From JBBQFI01 sp038237805 (GTDB lineage: Bacteria; Verrucomicrobiota; Verrucomicrobiia; Chthoniobacterales; UBA10450): a stretch of 64,000 bases of DNA. Below are positions 7,592 to 15,785 of the stretch, piece after piece. The notes under the pieces are model-generated. The model was not told where the DNA came from. It worked only from the letters and a program-made list of their open reading frames with translations, and ran no database searches. Numbering within the stretch: position 1 is the first letter of the stretch; each line of letters starts with the position of its first letter. The position numbers and the translations under genes are program-made. The stretch lies in assembly GCA_038237805.1 (NCBI GenBank), contig JBBRYI010000016.1:1-64000 (forward strand), read 5' to 3'.

Positions 7592-9244
7592 TTAGTAGTC
7601 CATTCCGCCCATACCACCCATACCGCCGCCCATTCCACCTGGAGGCATACCGCCACCTTTTTCCTTTTCAGGCATTTCGGTGACAATAGCTTCGGTAGTG
7701 AGCAACAGACCCGAGATCGACGCGGCGTTTTGCAACGCACTGCGTGTCACCTTGGTCGGATCGACCACGCCGGCTTTGACGAGATCTTCGTACTTCTCAG
7801 TCGCGACGTTGTAGCCTTCGTTGCCTTTGCGTGCCTTAACTTCCTGCACGATGAGAGCGCCTTCCTGGCCCGCGTTATCCGCGAGCTGACGGAGCGGCTC
7901 TTCGATCGCACGGCGCACGATTTGCACACCGACTTGTTCGTCGCCTTCGAGACCCTTGATGTTATCGAGCGCTTTCTGCGCGCGGATAAATGCAACACCG
8001 CCACCAGGGACGATGCCTTCTTCAACCGCGGCCCGTGTCGCATGCAACGCGTCTTCGACGCGCGCTTTCTTCTCCTTCATCTCGGTCTCGGTTGCGGCGC
8101 CGACGTTAATGACGGCCACACCGCCTGCGAGCTTGGCAAGACGTTCCTGGAGTTTCTCGCGATCGTAATCGCTCGTTGTCTCTTCGATCTGACGACGGAT
8201 TTGAGCGACGCGCGCCTTGATGTCGGCGGATTTGCCTTCGCCTTCGACGATCGTGGTGTTTTCTTTGTCGATCGTGACGCGCTTGGCGCGACCGAGGTCT
8301 TCCAGCTTCACGTTCTCGAGCTTAATGCCGAGATCTTCCGTGATGCACTTGCCGCCAGTAAGAACTGCGATGTCTTCGAGCATCGCCTTGCGACGATCGC
8401 CAAAGCCGGGTGCTTTCACCGCGCACACCTGTAAAGTGCCGCGCAGTTTGTTCACGACCAAAGTCGCGAGCGCTTCGCCTTCCACGTCCTCAGCAATGAT
8501 CAGGAGCGGACGGCCGGCTTTCGCCACTTTCTCAAGCAGCGGTAGCATGTCCTTCAAGCTCGAGATTTTCTTCTCGTGAATGAGGATGTGCGGATTGTCG
8601 AGCACCGCTTCCATCGCTTCCGCGTTGGTCACGAAGTAAGGCGAGAGATAACCCTTATCGAACTGCATGCCTTCGACAACGTCGAGGCTGGTTTCGATCG
8701 ACTTGGCTTCTTCAACCGTAATGGTCCCGTCTTTGCCAACCTTGTCCATCGCGTCGGCAATAATTTCGCCGATTGTCTTGTCCCAGTTCGCTGAAACGGT
8801 AGCGACCTGCGCGATCTCGGTGCGGTCACTGACCTTCTTCGAGATTTTCGCCAGCTCGGCGACGATCGCTTCGACGGCTTTGTTAATGCCGCGTTGCAAC
8901 GAAGTCGGGTTCGCACCCGCGGTTACGTTGCGCAGTCCTTCCTTATAGATGGACTCCGCAAGCACAGTCGCCGTCGTCGTGCCGTCACCGGCAATGTCCG
9001 AAGTCTTGGAGGCGACTTCACGGACAAGCTGAGCACCCATATTTTCATACGGATCTTCGAGCTCAATCTCCTTCGCCACGGTGACACCGTCTTTGGTGAT
9101 GGTCGGGCTGCCGAATTTCTTATCGAGAATGACGTTGCGTCCGCTCGGTCCGAGCGTGGCCTTGACGGCCTTCGCCAGTTTCTCGATCCCACGCAGCAAT
9201 GCATGCCGCGCGCTTTCATCAAATTGTAGTTGTTTAGCTGCCAT
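7592..9244 (-). CDS. groEL: Chaperonin GroEL (HSP60)
   Basis: 550 residues, full length. GroEL forms the ATP-driven double-ring folding chamber that works with GroES in the cytoplasm. Diagnostic stretches are present: 'TLGPSGRNVILDKKFG' near the N-terminus, 'DGTTTATVLA' in the ATP site and the Gly/Met-rich tail (GGMGGMGGM). It lies 38 bases downstream of groES on the same strand, as usual. No CIRCE repeat was found before groES. Its sequence lacks the GCCTAACGA word that is common elsewhere in the window. Confidence 0.98.
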   Translation of the reverse strand: MAAKQLQFDESARHALLRGIEKLAKAVKATLGPSGRNVILDKKFGSPTITKDGVTVAKEIELEDPYENMGAQLVREVASKTSDIAGDGTTTATVLAESIYKEGLRNVTAGANPTSLQRGINKAVEAIVAELAKISKKVSDRTEIAQVATVSANWDKTIGEIIADAMDKVGKDGTITVEEAKSIETSLDVVEGMQFDKGYLSPYFVTNAEAMEAVLDNPHILIHEKKISSLKDMLPLLEKVAKAGRPLLIIAEDVEGEALATLVVNKLRGTLQVCAVKAPGFGDRRKAMLEDIAVLTGGKCITEDLGIKLENVKLEDLGRAKRVTIDKENTTIVEGEGKSADIKARVAQIRRQIEETTSDYDREKLQERLAKLAGGVAVINVGAATETEMKEKKARVEDALHATRAAVEEGIVPGGGVAFIRAQKALDNIKGLEGDEQVGVQIVRRAIEEPLRQLADNAGQEGALIVQEVKARKGNEGYNVATEKYEDLVKAGVVDPTKVTRSALQNAASISGLLLTTEAIVTEMPEKEKGGGMPPGGMGGGMGGMGGMDY

Positions 9245-9282
9245 AGTTATTAGTCGTTAGTTATTAAATGTTGTTGGAACGA

Positions 9283-9579
9283 TTAACCAATAATGCCGAG
9301 GATATCGTCCTCGCGCATGATCAAGTAGGTTTCGTTGTCGATTTTGATTTCCGTGCCCCCGTATTTCGAGATCAGCACCTTGTCTCCGGCTTTGACCGTG
9401 AAATCGACTTTCTTGCCGTTGTCATCGATTTTGCCGGTGCCAAGAGCGACAACTTTGCCCTCCTGTGGTTTCTCTTTCGCGGTATCAGGGATAATGATCC
9501 CGCCCTTCTTTACTTCGCCTTCTTCGATCGGTTGCACAAGCACCCGGTCTCCGAGAGGTTTTACTTTTGCTGCTGCCAT
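9283..9579 (-). CDS. groES: Co-chaperonin GroES (HSP10)
   Basis: 98 residues, the expected length. 'VKPLGDRVLVQP' at the N-terminus and 'GDKVLISKYGGTEI' mark the GroES family; the mobile loop is 'EGEVKKGGIIIPDTA'. It caps the GroEL ring. It lies between dnaK (79 bases upstream) and groEL, all on the minus strand, so one heat-shock transcript dnaK-groES-groEL is plausible. Confidence 0.97.
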   Translation of the reverse strand: MAAAKVKPLGDRVLVQPIEEGEVKKGGIIIPDTAKEKPQEGKVVALGTGKIDDNGKKVDFTVKAGDKVLISKYGGTEIKIDNETYLIMREDDILGIIG

Positions 9580-9658
9580 AAGTTGTTTCTTTCTCTCCTT
9601 TGTTAGGGTTTAGTGCCGGTAACAGCTCGAGGAGTTCCGAACTGTTGCCAGCAAATTG

Positions 9659-11614
9659 TTATTTCTTCTTGTCTTCGTCGACGACTTCGAACTCTGCGTC
9701 GACGACATCGCCGCCATCACGGGCGCCTGCGCCTTCTTCGGCGCCGCCGCGCGATTGCGTTTCCGGTCCCGGCTGCGGACCAGCTTGCGCACCTTGCGCT
9801 GCGGAAGCCTGTTTGTAAAGGTCTGCGCTGATCTCCTGGAATTTATTCTGGAGATCGTCGTAGCTACGCTTCATCGCGTCCGTGTCGTTTTTGTTAATTG
9901 CGTCACGAACCGCGGCGATCGCATCTTCAACCTGTTTCTTCTTATCCTCAGGGACCTTGTCGCCAAGATCCTTCAACTGCTTCTCAGCCTGATACGCAAG
10001 AGTGTCGGCGTTGTTCTTAATCTCGATTGCTTCCTTCGCCTTCTTGTCTTCCTCGGCGTGTGTTTCGGCGTCACGCTGCATCTTTTCAATTTCTTCCTTA
10101 CTCAAGCCGCTCGAACCCGTGATGGAGATTTTCTGCTCCTTACCGGTGCCGAGATCTTTAGCTGAGACGTGCAGGATGCCGTTCGCATCTGTGTCGAAGG
10201 TCACTTCGATTTGAGGCACACCGCGAGGTGCCGGCGGAATTCCATCGAGATGGAATGTGCCGAGATTCTTGTTGTCGCGCGAGAGCGGTCGCTCGCCTTG
10301 CAGCACTTTGATCTCCACACCCGGTTGATTATCCGAGTAAGTCGAAAAGATTTGTGACTTACGTGTCGGGATCGTCGTATTGCGCGGAATCATCGGCGTA
10401 GCTACACCGCCTGCAGTTTCGATCGCGAGCGTCAACGGCGTCACGTCAAGTAAGAGCACGTCTTTGACATCGCCCTTGAGCACGCCGCCTTGAATAGCCG
10501 CGCCAATCGCAACGACTTCATCCGGATTCACACCCTTATGTGGCTCTTTACCGATGAGGTTACGCGCGATCTCCTGCACCTTAGGCATGCGCGTCATACC
10601 TCCAACAAGCACTAACTCGTTGATCTCTTTTTCCGTAAGCTGAGCATCCTTCAAGCATGCTTTTACCGGTGGGATCGTGCGCTGGAACAAATCATCGCAA
10701 AGCTGTTCCATTTTGGAGCGCGTGAGTTTCTTCTGAATGTGTTTCGGCCCGCTCGCGTCGGCAGTGACAAACGGCAAATTGATTTCGTATTCCTGCGTAG
10801 ACGAAAGCGCGATTTTCGCTTTCTCGGCTTCTTCTTTGATCCGCTGGATCGCGTCCGGCTGCTTCGTCAGGTCGATGCCGCTGTCCTTCTTAAATTCGTT
10901 AACGATCCAATCCATGATGCGCGCATCCCAGTCATCCCCGCCTAAGTGCGTGTCACCGTTGGTCGCCTTCACTTCAAAAACGCCATCGCCGATTTCGAGA
11001 ACCGAAATGTCGAACGTGCCGCCGCCCAAGTCATAAACGGCAATCTTTTCGTCTTTCTTCTTATCCAAACCGTAAGCAAGGGACGCTGCGGTCGGTTCGT
11101 TAATAATGCGCAACACTTCCAAACCAGCGATCTTGCCTGCGTCTTTTGTCGCGTTACGCTGCGAGTCGTTGAAATAAGCCGGCACTGTAACTACTGCCTG
11201 CGAGATTTTTTCGCCGAGCTTAGCTTCGGCATCGCTCTTCAACTTCGACAAAATCATCGCCGAGATTTCCGGCGGCGAGAAAGTTTTCTTCTGCCCGTTC
11301 ACCTCGACCTGCACATGCGCGTCACCGTTCGCCGCCTTGACGATTTTGTACGGGACGCGTGTTTGTTCTTCATGCACTTCATCGAACTTGCGTCCCATGA
11401 AACGCTTGATCGAAAAAATTGTGTTCTGCGGATTGGTCACCGCCTGACGTTTTGCCGCCTGGCCGACAAGCCGTTCGCCGCTTTTAGTAAAGGCAACCAC
11501 CGACGGCGTCGTCCGCGCGCCTTCCGAATTTTCCAACACTACTGGGTCGCCACCTTCCATCACCGACATGCAGGAGTTAGTGGTCCCCAAGTCGATTCCT
11601 AAAACTTTAGCCAT
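9659..11614 (-). CDS. dnaK: Chaperone DnaK (HSP70)
   Basis: 651 residues. The ATPase domain starts with 'VLGIDLGTTNSCMSVMEGG' and contains 'DLGGGTFDISVLEIGDGVFE'; the substrate-binding domain and a Lys/Glu-rich lid follow, with the tail ending in acidic residues. An unusual Gln/Pro/Gly stretch lies before the tail (AQAGPQPGPETQSRGGAEE). A GGAGG ribosome-binding site sits 11 bases before the ATG. The usual partners grpE and dnaJ are absent nearby. The leader (11615-11839) shows neither CIRCE nor a clear sigma-32 promoter. Confidence 0.98.
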   Translation of the reverse strand: MAKVLGIDLGTTNSCMSVMEGGDPVVLENSEGARTTPSVVAFTKSGERLVGQAAKRQAVTNPQNTIFSIKRFMGRKFDEVHEEQTRVPYKIVKAANGDAHVQVEVNGQKKTFSPPEISAMILSKLKSDAEAKLGEKISQAVVTVPAYFNDSQRNATKDAGKIAGLEVLRIINEPTAASLAYGLDKKKDEKIAVYDLGGGTFDISVLEIGDGVFEVKATNGDTHLGGDDWDARIMDWIVNEFKKDSGIDLTKQPDAIQRIKEEAEKAKIALSSTQEYEINLPFVTADASGPKHIQKKLTRSKMEQLCDDLFQRTIPPVKACLKDAQLTEKEINELVLVGGMTRMPKVQEIARNLIGKEPHKGVNPDEVVAIGAAIQGGVLKGDVKDVLLLDVTPLTLAIETAGGVATPMIPRNTTIPTRKSQIFSTYSDNQPGVEIKVLQGERPLSRDNKNLGTFHLDGIPPAPRGVPQIEVTFDTDANGILHVSAKDLGTGKEQKISITGSSGLSKEEIEKMQRDAETHAEEDKKAKEAIEIKNNADTLAYQAEKQLKDLGDKVPEDKKKQVEDAIAAVRDAINKNDTDAMKRSYDDLQNKFQEISADLYKQASAAQGAQAGPQPGPETQSRGGAEEGAGARDGGDVVDAEFEVVDEDKKK

Positions 11615-11839
11615 TTGATATAATCCTCCGCAGCCCTTTTAGCAGGGGATATTCCGCAGTTGCGTTCCTCGCATTAAGTCGCTCTTAGTCAACTTGTTAC
11701 ATGTTGATTTGCACATTCGAGTTTTAGTTTGAGCGGGCCAAACTGGCGCGTTCTGAAAATGTTTTTCTGGGTCATTGAGCCAACGTGGCTCTGCGTTACC
11801 GTGGTATAACGGCTGCTCGAAACTAAGGAATGCACGAAG

Positions 11840-12175
11840 GTGGAAGCGCAGCAATTGGGGAAATCTGAGGCTGACATTTTTTTTAGTTGCCCGCAGTGCT
11901 CTACCTCGCTGGTCGTCAACCGTGCGGCTGCTGGAATGACCGTGAATTGTCAGCGTTGTGGGAAACCAACTGTAGTACCAACGGACGGCGCCAGTCCCGT
12001 CAGCGATCTACAAAGACAGTTGCGAGAAAACGAATCGCAGCGCACCGAAATTACGAACTATATCAACCAGCTAACTATTCAGCTACACCGCTGGCAACAT
12101 CGACTCAAGAACTTGAACGAACGGAATAGTCAGTTGGTGTCCGAGATAAGCGATTCCACGAGATCGCCTAGGTAA
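11840..12175 (+). CDS. Zinc-ribbon protein with coiled-coil tail
   Basis: 111 residues from a GTG at 11840, preceded by an AAGGA-like sequence. Residues 17-39 carry C-P-Q-C and C-Q-R-C about 20 residues apart, a zinc-ribbon like the small MJ0042-type fingers. Residues 52-105 are polar and heptad-like (QLRENESQRTEITNYINQL) and should form a coiled coil. Function unknown; it might bind nucleic acid or dimerise. It is transcribed divergently from dnaK across a 225-base gap. Confidence 0.6.
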   Translation: MEAQQLGKSEADIFFSCPQCSTSLVVNRAAAGMTVNCQRCGKPTVVPTDGASPVSDLQRQLRENESQRTEITNYINQLTIQLHRWQHRLKNLNERNSQLVSEISDSTRSPR

Positions 12176-12206
12176 CTTAAGGCATCGGGGTTGTTACGAC
12201 GCCGAG

Positions 12207-12494
12207 CTATACGTCGCTAACAAATGCCAAACTAAGGACGTGGCGTCGGACGGTTTTCGGGCTTTGGCTCTTTGGTATCGTAAGCCGGGCGGGGTCTAAC
12301 GTGCTCTTGCGACTTGCATCCCACATCCAATCTCCACGCGACTTTGCCGGTGCGTGGCTCGGAGCTGCATAAATTATACGGGGCGGTTGCGACTGCTCGC
12401 GCGGACCTGCCAGGCCGAACCATTGATTGAACGGCTTCTCCCACGCAACAACGACGAGAAGCCCGGCTACAACAAGTTCAATTATAAGTCGCAT
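12207..12494 (-). CDS. Small membrane protein, possibly frameshifted at its C-terminal end
   Basis: 95 residues. A hydrophobic N-terminal anchor (about residues 4-19, IELVVAGLLVVVAWEK) precedes a polar tail containing 'DWMWDASRKSTLD'. At the CCCC run (12291-12294 on the plus strand), adding one base changes the tail to '…RPAYDTKEPKPENRP…' and a stop at 12232-12234. That Pro/Lys-rich tail looks more natural than the annotated one. Function unknown. Confidence 0.45.
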   Translation of the reverse strand: MRLIIELVVAGLLVVVAWEKPFNQWFGLAGPREQSQPPRIIYAAPSHAPAKSRGDWMWDASRKSTLDPARLTIPKSQSPKTVRRHVLSLAFVSDV

Positions 12495-12513
12495 ACAACA
12501 GAGTTAAATAAAC

Positions 12514-13334
12514 CTAACGTGCTCTTTGAATCGGCAAAAGTTTTGGGCGGCGCAATCGAACTGCATACGGAATGGTTAAAGCAATGATCAGGGCGGGAAA
12601 GATAATAAAAACTAACCATGTATGCACTGTGTCATAAGCGAGGCCGGTTCTACTTGCGATAAAGGCCAGGACTCGCATCCCTGCTGTTCTTACTCTTTGA
12701 GTTACTGAATTGCCGCGAACTGCCTGCTGATCGAAGAACGGCATCGTCCCCAGCTGCAAGGAATTTGACGTAGCATTCAAGCTAACAATTTCAGGAACAG
12801 TTAGCTCCGTCAAAGGAGCCTTCGCCACACCTGCATCGTGGCCAATTGTCGCCGAGTCGTAAGTTACTCCTACCAGGCGCGCGTTTGTATATCTGGCCGA
12901 CTTGAGACTTAGAGCGGGCAGAGTTGCGTTTTTTTGTGCGACGATCGGATTGGGTTTTCGGGTCTGCTGATACACGCTTAACGCTCGCCCCCATTTTCCA
13001 CGCAGCAATTCCAAGTGCGCGCGCAGTTTTGGCAACTGCTGTTCCATAACGCGAAGCTTCTCTAATATTGACTTCGCAACATCGGGAAAACTTTCATCAA
13101 AGGTATAAGGCGGATACTCCAAACCGGCTATGACTCCGGGTGTCTTCAAGTGTCGCACCTGGCCAGTGGAGCCAAGCAGAATCGAAGAGATCGCATTCTC
13201 TTTTCGAATGAACGGTACTCGATTGCCTCGGCATAAGAGGTCGAAGGCTCCTGATAGATCACAAGGCCCCGCGGCTCTTGCTGCGCAAATGTGCGCAATG
13301 AAAATTGCGATGAAAAAACTAATAAGAGAACCAA
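12514..13334 (-). pseudogene. Frameshifted secreted or membrane protein
   Basis: Two frames together read as one protein. The first (13334 down to about 13200) gives a signal peptide (LVLLLVFSSQFSLRTFAQQ) and about 25 mature residues. The second (to 12514) continues with 'ENAISSILLGSTGQVRHLK', a helical middle, a small-domain pattern 'Y-T-N-A-R-L-V-G-V-T-Y-D-S-A-T-I-G-H-D-A-G-V-A-K' and a C-terminal membrane segment (about 25 hydrophobic residues). One extra A in the minus-strand AAAA run at 13201-13204 would join them. The start is unclear: only TTG is available for the first part, GTG at 13158 for the second. Function unknown. Confidence 0.55.
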
Positions 13335-13394
13335 GGGGAGTTTACCAAGTATTCGAAAGCCTGTGTTAAAACGCGTAAGGTCTGCAAGCCTAAA

Positions 13395-13929
13395 TTACTT
13401 TGAAACAGGCAAGGCGCTTTTTACGACAGTTTTCAGATCGTCGATGCTGCCATCGGTAAAAACAATCAAATTCCCATTTCCGTGGATATCGACGTTCTCA
13501 ACAAACCAAGGTTGCCGAGGCCACTGATGTGAGGTTGTTGGCTTGTCATCGAATGGCATCGGCGTGTAATCGATGCGCGCATTGTCTACTAAGCTGTAGT
13601 CGGGATTTTGTATGAATTCCTGGAAGGTCGGGCAGATCCACGTTTTTCGAGTCGTGCCGAATGGTTCCAAAGCCGCGATCCAAGCCTTGGCAAAAGCACG
13701 AGAAGCGGAGCCACCCTTTCCGGTTAGGCGGATTTGCGGCCAACTGTAGTTCTGTTGGACGAATAAATTCGCCGCGACATACAGAGAGTGAAGGTTCGCG
13801 GTGCACTGTGCACGTTGGGCGCGCGCGCAGGCCCGACGCAACAGGAATTGTTAGCGTCGCCAGAATTGCAACGATGACCACGACCATCAGCAACTCAAGT
13901 AGAGTAAAGCCGGAGGTTTTGGGCTCCAA
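13395..13929 (-). pseudogene. Frameshifted prepilin-like (type IV pilin/pseudopilin) protein
   Basis: The 5' frame (from TTG at 13929) encodes a textbook prepilin leader: 'SGFTLLELLMVVVIVAILA', with Gly before Phe, Glu at position 5 and a hydrophobic helix. It then loses register in the GC-dinucleotide run at about 13819-13828. The second frame, ending at 13395, supplies the expected continuation ('RAQRAQCTANLHSLYVAANL…WPQI…TWICPTF') of the secreted H-x9-like pseudopilins abundant in Verrucomicrobia. Two additional bases (GC) in the run restore one 170-180-residue protein. No pilus assembly genes are nearby. Confidence 0.7.
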
Positions 13930-13966
13930 GTCAAGTAACCTTAAACCAGCACAGCATGTTTGGGGA

Positions 13967-14503
13967 TCAACCTGATGTCGTGCTGCTAGTACTAGTATTT
14001 GCTGTGTTAGACTGTTTAAAAGCCTCTACTGCGAAGCTAGTAAACGTCAACGACGACCCAATTGTTGTCGTGATAAACGCGGAGCCTGCCAAGCGCGTAT
14101 CCGCCAGTCCCAGAAACGTAGTTTTACCAGCCTCAACGGTAGCGGCAAGAATGCCATCGGCGTGTTCGTTAAGCGTAGTGACCGTTGAAGTACCAGCCGT
14201 AACAACAGGAATTGCTTGTATCGCGCCTCGGAAGATACCGGTTTCGGGATTTCCAAAGCCTCGAATAGTACCAACGAAAGTGCGTATTCCGGTAAAAATT
14301 GTGATCGTCCCAGTAGCCAGACCAGCGTCGGGTATTCCAACAGTAAAGATTCCAAGGGTATTTGAGGCATCAGTAGGCGTCATCACACCCGAGTAAGTAC
14401 CGACTACGTTTTTCGCGACCGGATAAATTGGCCCTCCTTTAAGTGCGAAACCTTCTGATACGGTGAGAACGAGACACATGAGACAAGCCAGGAGGATTTT
14501 CAT
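13967..14503 (-). CDS. Secreted hypothetical protein
   Basis: 178 residues with a clear signal peptide (about residues 1-20, ending EGFA). The mature part is rich in Gly, Thr, Ile and Val with alternating beta-strand-like patterns (VGTYSGVMTPT, GLATGTITIFTGI, FVGTIRGF) and ends in a Ser/Thr-rich tail. I have the impression of similar verrucomicrobial secreted proteins but cannot name a family. It lies upstream of the prepilin remnant on the same strand with a 37-base gap. Confidence 0.6.
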   Translation of the reverse strand: MKILLACLMCLVLTVSEGFALKGGPIYPVAKNVVGTYSGVMTPTDASNTLGIFTVGIPDAGLATGTITIFTGIRTFVGTIRGFGNPETGIFRGAIQAIPVVTAGTSTVTTLNEHADGILAATVEAGKTTFLGLADTRLAGSAFITTTIGSSLTFTSFAVEAFKQSNTANTSTSSTTSG

Positions 14504-14930
14504 ACGGACAAGCTAGAGAATTTCGCGGTTCGTGGTCAACGCGAAAGTTTGCGAGTTATTAGGTAATAGCTTCTGCTGCTGAGACAGCGGCAGCTACATC
14601 GGCTTCAATGTTCAAACCGAGTTCGAGCGCGACGCCGCGATCGTGCACAGGGTTGGTTGCAATAAAAGTTTGTCGCAGTGGATAACAAATTCGCGCCGGG
14701 GAAAAAAAAGAGGGCCTGGCCTTCGCGCGAAATCCAGCGCTACACTTGTTCGCCACGCGTGTGTTGAAAATGCACTTCACGGCTTCGCCCAAATTAAGTC
14801 GAAGAGCGGTTGATGATAGAGCGCTACTTCGAGTTACGGAAAATTATCGCGGCGCCCGAGGTCTTTGCGCGAATGGCTCGGAGAATTCGCTCTGAAATAA
14901 TAAGACGGTCATAGACCGCCGCTTATAGGC
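14504..14930. other. 427-base stretch without a convincing gene
   Basis: It contains a minus-strand open frame (14559-14792, 77 codons) whose composition does not look like a folded protein, and a run of eight A at 14701-14708. At 14906-14918 CGGTC/GACCG forms a 5-bp hairpin which, on the minus strand, lies just after the stop of the 14931-15626 gene and is followed by TCTTATTATTT, a weak terminator candidate. Nothing else is recognised. Confidence 0.4.
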
Positions 14931-15626
14931 TCAGTTCACCCAATGACCACCGGGCGTGGAAAGCGCGGGCAATTCGCCGGTGGAAAAATCTGTCTTGCCG
15001 ATCGCACCCCACATTGGGATGCCGGTCGCAGCCTTCCATTTTTGCGACATGCTCTCGCCTGTGTGACAACCCCAGCTTTTGACGAAGGCCCCACGCGCGA
15101 ACGCGCGCCGATCGATTTTAGTCAATTCCGTTTCGTGCAACCACGATTTCGACGCACTATCGAGCACGTTGCTGTAGTCGAACATGAAACACGCTTTGTT
15201 TGAGTGGCCGAAAAATTCAAACCCCGCGACCTTCAATTCGTGGCGCGGATGCCCATTGTTGATGTAATTGATGACGTCGCCACCCTTGCGAAAATAAATC
15301 AAGTTGAGGTGGTACTTGTCGCGCACGGAATTGATGTTGGCGATCAAATCCTGCTTCTCCTGCTCAGCGCGATCCTTGTAACCCTGGCCGTAAACCAGCC
15401 AGGTCATCATGGCGTCGGGACCGATCTCGGCGCGCAACTGTTCGGTGCGGATGCGCGCCGAGTGAACGAAGTTGGCCCACCAATGATCGTGCGGCTGCGC
15501 TTTATACTTTTCCCATTCGTGCATGGAGGGGCCACCAACGACGATGATGTATTCGCCGGCAGGAATTTTCGCTTGAGCGCTTAGGATTGCGCAAACGCAA
15601 AGGAGCAGTGGGAGAAGCCGTTTCAT
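14931..15626 (-). CDS. Secreted protein with a caspase-like His/Cys arrangement
   Basis: 231 residues from ATG at 15626. Signal peptide at residues 1-19 (MKRLLPLLLCVCAILSAQA). Two motifs resemble the catalytic dyad of clan CD peptidases and of DUF4347/CHAT-like proteins: 'FEFFGHSNKACF' with His141, and 'FVKSWGCHTGES' with Cys187, followed by 'TGIPMWGAIGKT', close to the 'TG-x-x-V-x-A-S' strand after the Cys in those families. A frame upstream to 15761 runs through a repeat element and was not used. The peptidase idea is inference; a structural search would decide. Confidence 0.6.
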   Translation of the reverse strand: MKRLLPLLLCVCAILSAQAKIPAGEYIIVVGGPSMHEWEKYKAQPHDHWWANFVHSARIRTEQLRAEIGPDAMMTWLVYGQGYKDRAEQEKQDLIANINSVRDKYHLNLIYFRKGGDVINYINNGHPRHELKVAGFEFFGHSNKACFMFDYSNVLDSASKSWLHETELTKIDRRAFARGAFVKSWGCHTGESMSQKWKAATGIPMWGAIGKTDFSTGELPALSTPGGHWVN

Positions 15627-15680
15627 GCTTTTAATGGGAGCACTATTTATGCTTAACGTGCGACTCGCGCAAGCGACGGG

Positions 15681-15783
15681 GGGTAGGGCGCGCGTCTCGC
15701 GCGCCGTGGCGGATGTCTCGTCCGCCACAATAATTTTGAGCCGCGAGACGCAGCGCAACACGGGCGGGACGCCCGCGCTACCC
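15681..15783. repeat. Composite palindromic repeat bounded by GGGTAG…CTACCC
   Basis: About 103 bases with terminal inverted repeats GGGTAG (15681-15686) and CTACCC (15778-15783), enclosing three hairpins: GGCGCGCG/CGCGCGCC (15687-15705), GTGGCGGA/TCCGCCAC (15706-15728) and CGGGCG/CGCCCG (15761-15775). The loops share GTCTCG or GGAC. It looks like a REP- or MITE-type non-coding element; a related single palindrome lies at 49585-49615. Confidence 0.75.
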
Positions 15784-15785
15784 GG

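Noticed and set aside
7730..8434. 234-codon plus-strand open frame opposite groEL
   Set aside because: Antisense shadow of a highly conserved gene; composition mirrors the complement and no family is recognised.
10946..11602. 218-codon open frame opposite dnaK
   Set aside because: Shadow frame of dnaK with no protein-like features.
11615..11839. CIRCE or sigma-32 control site before dnaK
   Set aside because: No TTAGCACTC-N9-GAGTGCTAA repeat and no convincing heat-shock promoter; only a TTGACT hexamer (11692-11687, minus) without a matching -10.
14559..14792. 77-codon minus-strand open frame
   Set aside because: Composition unlike a folded protein and no start signal; left as intergenic.
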